DNA of 64,000 bases from Nakataea oryzae (taxonomy: Eukaryota; Ascomycota; Sordariomycetes; Magnaporthales; Magnaporthaceae). The stretch lies in contig PYSQ01000051.1 in the NCBI GenBank assembly GCA_003049435.1, forward strand, positions 41,405-105,404, read 5' to 3'. Positions within the stretch are counted from its first letter, which is position 1. Every line of letters begins with the position of its first letter. The translations under genes and the position numbers were made by a program. This document shows positions 33,682-45,090 of the stretch, piece after piece. The notes below the pieces were generated by a model, which searched no databases, had not been told where the DNA came from, and saw only the letters and a list, made by a program, of their open reading frames with translations.

Positions 33682-35809
33682 ATGGTCGTCCAGCAGCACA
33701 TCCTGAACTGGCTGTACAGCGTTCTCACCAGCGTACGACAGCTCCCCGCCACCCTTTGGGCCCCATGTCCTTGCCATTGCCCTTGCCCGCTCCCGCTCCC
33801 GCGCGCTCGCCGGCGCCGGGCTGGATCTGCTGCTAATCCCGCGTCGGCGCCCCGCAGGAGTATCACGATGTGAACCGAACCTACAACGACGTCGCCCAGG
33901 CGCTCTCGCTGTACCCCTCGCTGTCCCCGCGAACCGACGTCCACAGTGCGTAGCCCTGCCTGCCTGCCTGCCAGCCTCGCCAGCCGTCCATCTCAAGACA
34001 AGATGCGTCCGGCCCGGTCGCTAACCCGCTGACGTGCGCAACCAACCCAGCCTTCCCCAATGGCGTCTCGGCCCTCCTCGTGCACCTCTCGGGCACCATC
34101 CCCGTCGTCTTCCGCGGCACCACCTACCGCTTCCCCATATCGCTATGGGTCCCCCACGCCTATCCCCGCGAGGCCCCCTTGGTCTACGTGACCCCGACCG
34201 AGAACATGGTCGTCCGCCCGGGCCAGCACGTCGATCCCCAGGGCCAGGTCTACCATCCGTATCTGGTCGGCTGGGCTGGCTTTTGGGATGTACGTGCTCC
34301 GCTGTGTGACGCTCTCCGCCCCGCGCCCTCCAGAATGCTGACCATGCGCCATCTCGGGCCTCGCAGAAGTCGACAATCCTCGACTTCTTGGCCATCCTCC
34401 GCGATGTCTTCGCCAAGGAGCCTCCTGTAATAGCCAAGCAGCAGCAGCAGCAGCAGCAGCAGTCCGGTCCCCTGTCACCCCAGCAGCCAACCGCGACGCC
34501 GCCGCCCGTACCACCTCTGCCGCCGGACATGGCTCGCCCGGCCTCCACGGCACAGGCGCACGTACAGACCGCCGCTCCCGCCGAGCAGAGGCCTCCGCCA
34601 CCTCCGCCAAAAGGCGACGACCCGCCCATACATCGGCCGTCTCCCGTCCCTCCGCAGTCCCGCTCCGTAGCCCCCCCTGTGCCACCATATGGCACCCAAG
34701 GCCACCATCGCCCTCTGAGCCAGGTCGGAACCCCTGAAGCCGCCGCGATACTGCCTCCTCAGAGCAACAGACTATCGAGATACGACTCGGCCCCGCCGCT
34801 CCCTCCGCAAAATGACCACACCAGCGGCCGGACAGGTCAAGGCGGCTCTCCTCCTGTCGCCCATCCCCCGCACCATCACACACACTCTATTACGGGACAT
34901 CCCCAGTATCACGCAACTCCGCCGGCGGTTGCCCAAGGGCGGGAGCCATTCTCTCCGCCTGATCCCCGCCGTACCTCCTTTTCACAACCGCAACATGCCG
35001 CACAAGGACCTCCCCCACTCTCCCACCCTCAAATGGGCTGGCAACAGCAGCAGCAGCAGCAGGAGCAACCGCCGTCCCAACAATATAGTGATTATCAGAG
35101 GACCTGGCCGGCTCAGCAGCAGCAGCATCATGCTCATCCCCACCCAGCTGCAGGAGCTCCGTCTCCTCCACAGCCTATCACAGCGCCCCTTGGTCCCCCA
35201 CAGCCGCCGGCGCAGAAGCCGCCGCCGCCGCCGGACCTCATGGACGAGCCCCTGGTGCTGTCAATTCCGTCGCCGTCCAACGTGCCGGCGCCTCCGATCC
35301 CGCCGAACCCTGAGAAGGACGCGCTCCTGCACCAGCTGGCGCAGACGCTGCACGCGATGCGACAGCGCGCCCGCGCCCAGGATGAGGCCTCGCTCCACGG
35401 CCTGCAGGCCCAGCGCACCGCGATGCTGGCCGCCCTCGGCCAGGTGCAGGCCGAGACCTCGCAGCTGTCGCAGCTATCGGCCCTGCTGACCTCCAACGAC
35501 GGCATCCTGCGCGACGCCCTCCGCCGCGCCGACGCTGCCGTGGCGGACGCGCAGTCGCACCGCATCAAGCCTCCCAACGTCGACGAGCTGCTTGTCGCCC
35601 CTACGGTCGTCGCGAACCAGCTCTACGACCTCGTGGCCGAGGAGCGTGCCCTTGCCGACGCCGTCTTTGTGCTCGGCCGTGCTGTCGAGCGCGGTCGCGT
35701 CTCGCCCGCCGTCTTTGCAAAGACCACCCGCAGCCTCGCCCGCGAGTGGTATCTCAAGAAGGCTCTCGTGCGCAAGATTGGTCGTGGCATGGGGCTAATC
35801 CAGCCATGA
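33682..35809 (+). CDS. VPS23: ESCRT-I subunit Vps23/TSG101, 606 aa
   Basis: Exons: 33682-33732, 33858-33945, 34051-34289, 34367-35809 (1821 nt). Introns are 125, 105 and 77 nt, all GT-AG. The N-terminal UEV domain (about residues 1-150) is spread over the first exons: QQHILNWLYSVLTS, YHDVNRTYNDVAQAL, then FRGTTYRFPISLWVPHAYP and NPYLVGW-like HPYLVGWAGFWD. The middle (about 150-400) is Gln/Pro-rich with repeated PPP and Q runs. A coiled coil follows, then the C-terminal steadiness box ending SLAREWYLKKALVRKIGRGMGL. The UEV binds ubiquitin and P(S/T)XP motifs but lacks the E2 cysteine. The protein sorts ubiquitinated cargo at multivesicular endosomes and, in fungi, supports PacC/Rim ambient-pH signalling. 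Confidence 0.95.
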
Positions 35810-36250
35810 ACGATGCGCAACCTTCTGGAGCATGGTATGTTGCCGTCATTGTCATGTGGATGGTTTTTATTGGAGGGGTTACGGCGGTAAATAAATAAAA
35901 TAAAATAGAAAAAAACCCCCCATCAATGCCTATCTCATATCTTGTGGGCCCGACATGAGTGTAAGCCTCGACACGGTTGGATCTTTATTGGCCTATCTCT
36001 TTATCTTCTTTCCGGCATCTCGTTGTCTCCTCCGTCCCAAGCCCAAGTTGGGAGTACTGATATGAAGCGAATCATATATCTACTGTGCCTATCTAAGCTG
36101 TGATTTGGTGATCCGTCCCTCTTGACATGATCCACGAGCAATAGTGACCGAGAATACGACGCCTACCTACTCGTCTTGGACCTATCCAGTTAACAGTCCC
36201 GATGAAGCTGTTTTGTCGGCCCAACCAAACAAACCCCGATTGCAAGTCCA
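35810..36250. other. Convergent intergenic spacer after VPS23
   Basis: 441 bp between the stop of VPS23 and the stop of the minus-strand disordered-protein gene. It is AT-richer than its flanks, with AATAAATAAAATAAAATAG near 35890-35910, which could act as a polyadenylation signal for VPS23. Confidence 0.5.
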
Positions 36251-39022
36251 TTACCTGTGCTTCTTCTTCTCCATGCCCTCGCAAAGCCCGATCAGGAGGC
36301 TCACCTCACTACCCCGGATGGGCCGAGGATGCTGGAGATTGCAACTCATCACGGACACGACCGCAGTCTTGCTGCTTCTACAGTTGCTACCCACCCGTTG
36401 GCCGCCAGCCACCGACGACCCAACTCCTGATCCCGAGCCCGCGTCATTTTTGCCTCTTGGACACGCTGCTGGGTCGGGGCTCGAGCGGAAAGGATTCATG
36501 ACCCGGCTGTAGGAAGTAGAAAATCGTCGCCTCAGCGTGTCTGTCCTGCTCCGGGCCGAACCACTCGCAACTCTCCCCGAGCTTTTGTCGCCTGCTCCCG
36601 TGAAGAGCTTTGTCGACTCGTCTGTGCTGCTACCAGTATCGTCGAAATCGCGGTCGTCGTTGAGGTATCGAGGAGCCGGCACGCCTCTGAGAAGAGGAAA
36701 GTTTGTTCTCCTACAGAGACCGCTTGTCTTTGCTGAGCTTTTTGAGTCCTCCTCTCCGGTTGAAGCCTGCCCGGAAAGTATCTGCGTCGCTTGGTTTTCA
36801 ACTGTCGACAGCTCCACCCTGCTGCTGGCGTGGCCCTGAAGGTCCAACGTCTTGGAGATCTTCCGCAACATGCCTGCAAGTTTCCTGCTTCGCCATGTTC
36901 CAGTCTTCACCCCGATGGCCCCGGCTCCAAACCGCCTTGCACCACCATCTGCTCCCGAGCCCTGAGATCTTGGGAGCTCTTTTGGAGACTTGCTAATATC
37001 GCCTGCGGTGTTGAGATACTCGAATAAATTAATCTTCCACCTGAGCGGAGAAGTTCTCTCGTCGACGTCGGTCGTGCTCGAACGAACATCAGCACCGTCC
37101 CTCGACTTATGACTGTCTAATGCAAGAGCAAGCTTTGCTTCGCCGCCGTCAGAGCTTCTGGCCGTAGACCCCTGGTGTCCTGTTATGGGTGTATATGATG
37201 GCTCCATAGGTGAATGGATACTGACCGCCATCTTGGGCCGCCTGAGGGTCGAACGAGGTTCATAGTCCATTCGCTGAGAGTCAAAGAGACGACGCAGATC
37301 CGCCACCTTCTTGGGGCAAGACCAAGACCCCTGGATTTGCACCCTATCATGAGAGCTCCGGTGTTCGCTCCGGACCAGGCATTCGGTAGCTCCAAGAGAC
37401 TCTGGGCTAGCTTTGATCTTTTCTGATATCAAGAGACAGTGAGCAGAGCTGGAGTGGAGCGCCCATGACCTCCTCATTGGTCGCGTGGGGGTGACTGGGA
37501 ACGACTGATCACATTTCCCCTCCGTCAAGGCGCCCTTGGAGTGCAGTTGGAGGCGATCCTCTTGGGTTCGTTTCTTTGTCGACGCCGAGTCAATGTCCCT
37601 AGTATGCAAGACAGGTCTAGGAGTGGCCATTAATAGTGTCTGATCTGGGAAGCGCTCGGATGTGTTGGCTGGAGAGAAGTGAACATTATGATGCGTTCTA
37701 GCCACAGCAAGGTCATGCGCAGATCCCACGAGAGGCCTGAATATATTCTGTGCCGGTGTTCTTTGATGTGCCCAGAACGAAGCGGAGCCATCCGAGTTGC
37801 CGATTGTTAGTTCCGAGGGTCTCTCACTTCGAGCTTGAGCCTTTGGTGTTTTGTAAAGGGGCGCGGTCTCACGCTGTGCGCTAGCTCCAAAAGGCCCCTC
37901 AAACGAGCGACGAAGTTGGGCAACACCACGAGGGACTGCCTTTAGAGGCGAAAAGTGAGCAGCCGGAATGTCGTCTGGGCAACTTGGAGGCGCCAGAGGC
38001 CCCTCCAGCCCCTGCTGGCCTCGTCTCGCCGGCGAAACAGGGACGCCCCTGGGCTTGATGGGGATATAGCCAGGGAGAGTGCTGACAGTGTGATGAGGGC
38101 TCCTCTGACTGAAAACCCCTGGCGCATCCGATACAGCAATCTCCCCAGGCTTCGCGGCCTGATCGCCCTCAAAGATCTTTCTTCGTTCAGCAACACTATG
38201 GGGCCCGATGTGTTTTGCCTCAGTAAGCACCGCGGAGCTGTGACCCTTTACGAAATCGTGGCTACGCTCTCCATCGATAACCTTGATGCCATGGCCTGGC
38301 ATAACTTGCCGAGAGGGGTCCTAGCCCCCAGCAGTCTTGAGCAACCAGCTATCGAGGCGTTCAGGGTCCCCAATTTCTCCTGGGCGCCGCTGGAAGCTGA
38401 TTGAGCTCAAGACGGAAGGTCTCAAAAAGGTTGAAGTGTTGCGAATGCTTCCGTGTCTAGCAATTGTATTATAGGAAGATTCACCACTGGAACGCATGGA
38501 GCTGAAACCCTTGGATGAAGTCGATTGATGCTTGGTGTTGTCAAAGAGCGCGAGGTCCCGGGGTAATATTTTGATAACCGTCGATGCTGGCATCGAGTCA
38601 GAAAGACTGTCCTGAGAGAGCGGAGACGTCTTTTCGACGCGTGTCGGCGGCAGTGACTTGGTCAGGTCACTATACGGAGACCCCAGGCCGTCAACCCGCG
38701 TGCTTGCCTGCTCATAATCGCCCTGCTTGCTCTCGTCCGATTCGTCGTCGCTTGGAACGGTGGATTGGTGTAGAGAAGGCAAGGCACTGCCAGCTCGCAG
38801 TGAGGACCCCGACGCCACAAACCTGCGGACTGCCGAGCGGCGCGAGGACACCGGTTTCGGCGTCAGGGGCGAAGCATCCTCTGGCTGCGCTCTGCGGCCC
38901 AGCCGAAGTGGCGCTGGCTGGAGTTGGAAATCAGCAGAGCCGTTGTCTTCGCTGCCCAATTTGGCTCGGTCATGGCCTGGCCGCCGGGGGCGTGTTCGTG
39001 CATCGGTTGAAAGGGGCTCCAT
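36251..39022 (-). CDS. Disordered Ser-rich protein; one frame crossed by a TAG codon
   Basis: From the ATG at 39022 to the TGA at 36251 one frame is open for 924 codons except for a TAG at 38321-38323. Both halves are alike: Ser, Arg and Pro-rich, basic, without membrane segments or a known domain. Short ordered islands are SCPKKVADLRRLFDSQRMD and SPLRWKINLFEYLNT. The simplest reading is one gene with an intron of length 3n that removes the TAG. Candidates are 38296-38484 (189 nt, donor G|GTGAAT, acceptor CCAG, giving 860 aa) or an 84-nt intron with a poor GTTGCT donor. Readthrough, a sequence error, a broken gene, or two genes cannot be excluded. I do not recognise the family. Confidence 0.55.
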
Positions 39023-40018
39023 GGGGATTCTTGGGAGCTCGTGTGGTGCCGAGAGGCGTCGCAGAAGACGAAACGGATGATAGGCGAGATATGCAGTCGA
39101 TAGAGGGCTGTTTTTGCTAGATAAGATGAAGCGGTGTGGCAGAAAGGGACGGCTATATTATTGCGGGCATAAAAGAACAGGGCTGGACTGGTTACTGTAA
39201 TACGTAGGGTGTGATGTTTGCGAGCTGATGCCAAGCGTGGAGCTGGTGAGACGCAAAAGTCGGCGCTGGGGCGCTGTCAGACACCGCCAGATCTGGCAGG
39301 TGCTGCCTGAAAAAGCTATCCAGGTACATAGGTAGGTAGGTCAGAGTGCCGTCTGTCAATGGCAGCTCTGGTGGTCTCACAGGGCAAGCAGGTGCGTCGG
39401 TGTAGGGCTTGCAGTGGGCCTGCCGAGCTGTGAGCCTAGTCTCCAGGCAAAAGCACATACACATGGGGAAGGAACAGCCAAGAGCACACAATGCGTTCTG
39501 GGGCCATATGCGCAGTTGCGAAGGATAGCTGCGACAGTAGGAGAGAGCGGTGCCTGTACATAGGCACTTATCTACCTAGAGACCGACGATATCGAGTTTG
39601 TGTCGCATCACATGTAGTCAGTGGGCGATGGGTCTTGGATTACTTGGTGTGCTGGAGAGCTAGCCAAGAGACGCACACCGAGACATAGCCTCCAAGCTGG
39701 GGGTTCTAGATTCTATAGAGAAAGGACTTGGGAAGATGCGGTGAAACAGCAGAGGTACTAATGAAAAGAATTGCCCCAGTACGCCCCGGTTTCTGTTGCG
39801 AAGAACAAAGGGCAGGAAAAGAGAATGGCAGCTTCAGGCAGATCTGTCGGTTTAATGAGACTGTCGAGGCCGACGCCATCGTTCACGCATCATGCGATGG
39901 GTCTTGTTTGCCCCCCCCCCNCCCCCCCCCCCTTGATAACCGTCACGAATGAGGGACGCTGCGGCCATGCAGCAGTCGCCACCACCTCGCCCATGAGCTC
40001 GTCTTCGTCGCGCCACTC
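39023..40018. other. Intergenic: upstream of the disordered-protein gene and 3' of STE2
   Basis: No supported gene in 996 bp. It contains a homopolymer C run with an undetermined base (39911-39932) and a few short frames. Confidence 0.5.
39911..39932. repeat. Poly-C run containing an N
   Basis: Ten C, one N at 39921, then eleven C. This is an unresolved base in a homopolymer and marks uncertain local length, not a biological feature. Confidence 0.9.
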
Positions 40019-41356
40019 CTAGATGCGCTCCTCGCGACGCTCAATGGACCGGTCGACCCCGACTCCTCCGGCGCTTCTTTCCTGTGGGTGGCCGCCGTCA
40101 TCGTTGCTCGGGTCGTCGTCGATCCTCTGCAGCTCCAGATCGATCGGGTCGGTTCTGCGCTGCAGCCTCGTGAGAACGCCGGGAGACTGGGGCCCCTCTG
40201 CGACATTTGTGCCGAGGTTGCCTGCTCTGCGTGTGTGTCTGCTGGTTCCGCCCGCCGTCGAGGGGTGCGAGAAGTCGTCGAGGAACCTCTTATTGCTGTT
40301 GCCGGCCGTGTTATCCTCCTCGTCCCTCGGGCCGCGCTGCTGCTGCGGCACCCCGCCGGCCGAGACTCTCTGCGCCGCCAGGGCCGCGAGTGGCAGCGCG
40401 AGCACCACACTCGTGAGCACCAGGGACCCCGACTCGAGGAGCGGAAACTCGAAGAACTGAAAGACGGTGAATATCACTGTGGGTTTATGCTCTGGTCAGA
40501 TCCTGCTCCTTCGGTCTTCCTCCACGCTGGCGGATGCTGCGCCAGAGGCGACCCAAGCGCGCTGTTGTCGCTTACCGGGGATGAACATGAGGAGTCCGTT
40601 GGCCATGACGAGGACATCCATGGAAGAGAGACTCTTTGTAGGCGGGAGGATGCTGCGGTTCGTCCACATGTGCGTCACGAGACGCACGTTGAAGAGGAAG
40701 CAGAACCAGGCTATTGCGGCCGTCATCAGCGAGACTTCGGTCAGGCGGACCCACATCAGGGGCGTGATGTCGAAGGGCTCCGTGATGACCCTGATCTGGA
40801 TCGCCATGGATGCACACTTGAAGCAAAAGCTCGCGAGTGAGATGAGGATCGAAACGCATATGGCTGCCCACTTCCGCGGCTGGGACCAGAGCTGCACCAT
40901 GGACCAGGCCTGTATAACCAGCGCCGACAGAACCAGGAGCTCCTGTGGGATCATGAACGCGTTGCAAACGAGGCTGACGCGCAAGTCATCGTCCGTGACA
41001 TAGCGCACGTCGCCACTGTAAAAAGTGTACATCTCAACCCAGCTGCTGCCGGAGTAGCTGGCGAGCATCCCCATGCGGACGGTAGACAGGGCGAGGTTGG
41101 CAATGTTGATCAGGGTCGGAATCCTGGCGAACCGGTGCTTTGGGGTCGTGGTGAGGACGACGACCAGCAAGATGAAGCAGGCACCGACCTGGCTGGCATA
41201 TAAGATCGAGGTGCGGGCCAAGTTCAGGTTTATTTCGGTGATTTCCGGAAGCGGGATGGAGAAGAGTTCGCCGTCGGGGCCCATCATGCTGATGTTTTGC
41301 ATGCGCAAATCACCTACGGCTCCAGTGTCGGGCAGAGCGCCCGAGTCCGAGGCCAT
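40019..41356 (-). CDS. STE2: Alpha-factor-type pheromone receptor (fungal Ste2/PRE-2 GPCR), 412 aa
   Basis: Exons: 41356-40576 and 40476-40019 (1239 nt). The intron 40477-40575 (99 nt, GTAAGC...CACAG) lies within TM6, just after the conserved Pro of LLMFIP. The hydrophobic segments fit seven TMs: SILYASQVGACFILLVVVL (1), TLINIANLALSTVRMGML (2), a segment near NAFMIPQELLVLSALVIQAW (3), KWAAICVSILISLASFCF (4), LTEVSLMTAAIAWFCFLFNV (5), VLVMANGLLMFIPVIFTVFQ (6), and LVLTSVVLALPLAALAAQRVS (7) with the typical LPL. The N-terminus has an NIS glycosylation site. The cytosolic tail of about 120 residues is Ser/Arg-rich. The receptor senses alpha-type peptide pheromone and signals through the heterotrimeric G protein to the Ste11/Ste7/Fus3-type MAPK cascade. 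Confidence 0.92.
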
Positions 41357-42441
41357 AATGCCGACTAGATGGATTCAGCAAGGACAGCTGGAGCTCTGTT
41401 TGACAACGACTGGAAGGGCACCAAGTCAAGAGAGATGAAGTAGTGCGTGGCTGTCTCTGTCAACTGGTACCTGGACCGAAGAGGATTCTATTTGGTTTAT
41501 AATCATGATGTTCCTGTTACGGGACGCCAGAGTTCATGGTTACGAGAGGTAACTAGCGGGAGGGAGATCATAGTGCCCGAAACCAACCCTGCCATCCCAG
41601 CTTCCCTATCCAACTGTCAGTATTGTTCTTGATCACGTCTCGCAATAGCTGCATTATCCTTGCCCTGCAATTGTGTGGCTCGGCTGGGCCGGCGACTGCA
41701 GCGCTCCTTCGGGGCCGAAAAAAGAAGTAAGGACTGCCAGGGGCCAGAGAATCACATGAGTATAATACTAGATAGATACAAGGCTTGTCACAGCCCACAC
41801 ACCTCGAAAGGGCTGTTGTGGGCGACGAATTCGTTGGTGCGGCTATGGGTATTGTCAGCCTTAGTATTGTGCCCCTGGGACGCTCCCATTCCGCCCTTGA
41901 AGGCGGCCCCACTGCTTGATATTGTCTTCAGCACGCAACTTGCAACAGCCACAGCGATCTTAATCCCTTCAAAGTAGCCGAGTGCACCCCGGTATCAGAG
42001 ACAAGATAGATCCAAAAAGTGCACACAGTGCCAAGATCTGCTGCTGCGGACAGGTGTTTGAGTACTCATCTGGCAGAGATGGAGATAGATGGGGCTGTGC
42101 CAGAACCTGCCAGATGAGTAACAATCGTGCACGCACATTTCGCACTCGCTCCATGGGATTAGAGGATAAGAATCGGTAGCATATGCGGCAAGGCGCCCGG
42201 CCCGTCTCTCTGGATTTCACTATTGCAGCACTTATCAGCAGACAAGCTTCGAGACGGTTGGGAGAAGATAGACATACATAGCACCACCAAGCTTCTAGAA
42301 CGGAACCAGTCTTGGGCGATGGTATGGCTTACTAGGACGCCAAAAATTGTGTCATCCAGCCGTAAATATCGACCAGGGTATGGCAAATTAAGTATTCCAA
42401 GCTCTGGTAGAAGGGAGGATATCAAACGCCGCCATACACTT
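41357..42441. other. Intergenic: STE2 upstream region
   Basis: 1.1 kb between the STE2 start and the stop of the next minus-strand gene. It is AT-richer than its flanks. No supported gene and no clear motif. Confidence 0.5.
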
Positions 42442-43278
42442 TCAAACGACAATACCTATGGCTGGCTCGTCGCCGAGTTCAGCCCCCAGCCGGACTAAGG
42501 TCTTCTCGTAGACGCGAGCTACATCCATCTGGAGGTCGTTGTCGTCGTCGTCTTCGCTCAGGATTATTTTCCAAGGAGTTTTGCCACTCCCCTCGTCCAT
42601 TGTTGTGTCGGCGTCGGTAGTATCGGTGTCGTCAACCGAAGTTGCGCCGCTTTCCTCGTCTTCTTCTTCTCCGTCTCTTGGCTGAGAGGCCTTCCTCATG
42701 ACGTCCACCATCAGAACCCGTGTTTGCTCGGCCATACTCCTACATCTGACCATGTCGGTGCGGCTCATGGCCGGGCCGTACTCGAAGCCGGGAAGTGCCT
42801 CCCCTGTCAGCACGTCCTGCCCCGCGAGTAAGCTAGCAAAGCAGTGGTCCAGTTTGTGAAGCGCGGCAAATGTTGGAGCCAGCGACGGTGAGAGTGACTC
42901 AAGCCACCCGGTGAGCTCGTTCGCAATGTTCAGGAAGTACGGGACCTGGAGGCTTGGTGTACCAGTCTGCCAAAGCAGGTTGATGACCACGTCTAGCTCC
43001 TTGCACAGCTCGCCCATAGACCGGAAGCCGGCGCCGATACCCGGCTCCTCGGACCCCGACTTCTTCAAGGCTCGGCGACTTATGCCCAGCAGCTGACGCT
43101 CGATAAACCTCCTGACATTGTCCTCCTTGATCGACCCCGGTCGGAGAGGGGCAGTGCGCGGGCGAGGCAGCCCCGCTGCGGATGTGGCGGACAAATTGCT
43201 CGGCGCAGGGGAAGGGAGAGACGCTGGAGGGAAGAAGCCGCCGGTTCCATGGCCACTTGCATGCTGGTTTTCCGTCAT
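42442..43278 (-). CDS. Uncharacterised helical protein with acidic tail, 278 aa
   Basis: A single exon. The first ATG in frame is at 43278 (MTENQHASGHGTGGFF). Residues 1-55 are Pro/Ser-rich. Residues about 60-200 look ordered and helical, from NVRRFIERQLLGISRR through ELDVVINLLWQTGTPSLQV and FLNIANELTGWLESL to DMVRCRSMAEQTRVLMVDVMRKA. An acidic linker follows (EEEDEESG, SEDDDDND), then a short helix VARVYEKTLVRLGAELGD. No catalytic motif, signal peptide or TM is visible. The ordered core and clean single frame support a real gene, probably conserved among filamentous ascomycetes. I do not know its function. Confidence 0.75.
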   Translation of the reverse strand: MTENQHASGHGTGGFFPPASLPSPAPSNLSATSAAGLPRPRTAPLRPGSIKEDNVRRFIERQLLGISRRALKKSGSEEPGIGAGFRSMGELCKELDVVINLLWQTGTPSLQVPYFLNIANELTGWLESLSPSLAPTFAALHKLDHCFASLLAGQDVLTGEALPGFEYGPAMSRTDMVRCRSMAEQTRVLMVDVMRKASQPRDGEEEDEESGATSVDDTDTTDADTTMDEGSGKTPWKIILSEDDDDNDLQMDVARVYEKTLVRLGAELGDEPAIGIVV

Positions 43279-43874
43279 GGTATCGGCGGGCTGAACAAGC
43301 CAAGAAACCGCGGAAGTGGGCCAGATAGACAGCACACCAGATGGCGGCTTCCTCGTGAGTGTATCTCGGCGGGAGCCGCTCTTCTCTTTTTTTTCGCAGA
43401 CAGAGTCGCTCGGCAGATTTCCTGCGTGTCGTTTGTTCCATTCAAACAAGGTCCAGTCAGGGCTTCTTAGCTGGTGGCGGCTCAGTCATCACGAGGCGCG
43501 CGCGTTGGGGGGTGCCATTCATCTTCTCGGTTCTTACGGGGGGTTCCCCGCTGATGTCACTGGACAAGCCCGTCGAGGCCCACTCTCACCCCACTCACTA
43601 GGCTAGGCCCAGACATGCACGCATGGCGTTCTCGGGAGAGTTGGTCCAGGCGCCTCATTGCGATAAGACAAGATAAGAGCTCACGCTGGGCGGGCGGGCA
43701 GGCGCTCGTCCGTGATTTGGTGGATTGAAGCCCGAGGCGTCGCAACGAATTTTTGCTGGCGCCAAGTAATATCCATCTCGCCTTATCCCACCACCGCTCA
43801 GCCGCCAACAACCGCCACCCAACTCCTGTCGCCGTCGTCGCAAGACACCCAGCCCCCAGCAGTACAAGCACAGC
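43279..43874. other. Divergent intergenic region before the TOM6-like gene
   Basis: 596 bp between the divergent starts of the 278-aa protein and the TOM6-like gene. No motif recognised with confidence. Confidence 0.5.
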
Positions 43875-44049
43875 ATGCCTCCCAAGGGTGTTCGCGTCCA
43901 AGTCGCTCGCCGCGGCCAACCGAAGCCGCAGCCGAGGGGATACATTGGCGCCGCCTATGATACCTTGACGTCGCCTGAGCATGCATCTGTCGTCCGCAGC
44001 GTCGCTGCCTTTGGTGTGCGTTGAAATCCTGAAAGCTAGCATCGCCGGG

Positions 44050-44146
<97 letters not shown>

Positions 44147-44237
44147 ATATCGCTAACCTCTCCTCTCCTGGGCGCAATAGCTTGGAGTTGCGATCCTATC
44201 AAGCTCGTGGGCCGAAATCTTCCTGCCGTATGCTTGA
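43875..44237 (+). CDS. 65-aa single-TM protein, TOM6-like (mitochondrial outer membrane)
   Basis: Exons 43875-44015 and 44181-44237 (198 nt). The intron 44016-44180 (165 nt) uses GTGCGT and CAATAG and is largely a CT/GT microsatellite. The protein begins MPPKGVRVQVARRGQPKPQPR, basic and Pro-rich. It continues with YDTLTSPEHASVVRSVAAFG, and the second exon adds LGVAILSSSWAEIFLPYA, a hydrophobic helix at the very end. A basic N-terminus, a TSPE-ASVVRS block and a C-terminal tail anchor resemble fungal Tom6, a small subunit that stabilises the TOM translocase. That assignment is from memory of the family and is moderate. The gene itself is well supported by phase-0 splicing, a sensible stop, and the ordered sequence. 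Confidence 0.75.
44051..44144 (+). repeat. Compound microsatellite (CT)33(GT)14 inside an intron
   Basis: 66 nt of perfect CT repeats are followed directly by 28 nt of perfect GT repeats. Together they fill more than half of the 165-nt intron of the TOM6-like gene. In the transcript this is a long CU tract followed by GU repeats, upstream of the branch site CTAAC at 44155-44159. Confidence 0.98.
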
Positions 44238-45090
44238 GTGTGGCCCGACAACGAGGTCCCTTGGGGATCCCGAGCAAAAAACGACGATATAAGCACACCA
44301 AGGAATCAAGCCATACATTCTATAGGCTTCTGGGGCGGAACAGAGCGGCCGGGACTCAGACTCCGCCCCCCGGTGGCGCTGTACCACCAACACCACACCC
44401 TTCATGTAATTCTACCTGTAAACGAACCTCAAGGAAGGGGAATACTCGGGTCAGTTGCCCTATACGATACCGACTCCCCACGAACCTCATAGAAAGCATT
44501 TCATGACCTCGTACGCCTCTCTCGACTTGATTGCTCTTGGTTTCTGTGCTTTCCAACATGCTCTTGACGGTGGTGTGCTTGCAGTTGCGTGAAATCGGAC
44601 CATCGCTCTCCAGGATGCCGTGCAAGTAGGTGTTTTTTTTCTCTCCTTCGATACGGCAGGAGTCCCTCTCCGTCTGTAGATACGAGAGGCTATTCGGTTC
44701 TCGTTGTTTCACACACGCTCCTCTATCAAACATCTCTCCAATCTCCGCCTTTCCTTTGTAAACAATCGGTGGCTGCGGCGATTTGCTAGTTTATATATCC
44801 ACCAAACCTACTACTTTATCTCGCTAGGAAGCGCGACCAAGTGAAAAGCCTTGGATATATGGTGCCCAAGGCATGCCGGCTCTAGGCAGGCCCAACCATA
44901 ATTGCAAAAAGAAGAAAAAGAAGGAAAAAAGGGCAATTACAGCTCTACACTTCTCAAGAATTCTCCCAACTCGTCATCCCTACCTTGACAGCGTCTACCC
45001 TCAAACCTTATTCATTTGATCACCTACCCTCGCATTCAGTCCTGATCCTCCACACTATTGCACCGGCAAATCAGCTCAACCTCATTCATC
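44238..45090. other. Intergenic between the TOM6-like gene and the 391-aa protein gene
   Basis: 853 bp in tandem orientation. No supported gene. The right end is AT-rich and C/T-rich (44930-45090), as in many fungal 5' leaders. Confidence 0.5.

Noticed and set aside
43557..44177. Minus-strand frame with an Arg-Glu repeat
   Set aside because: The repeat is the translation of the CT microsatellite in the intron of the TOM6-like gene.
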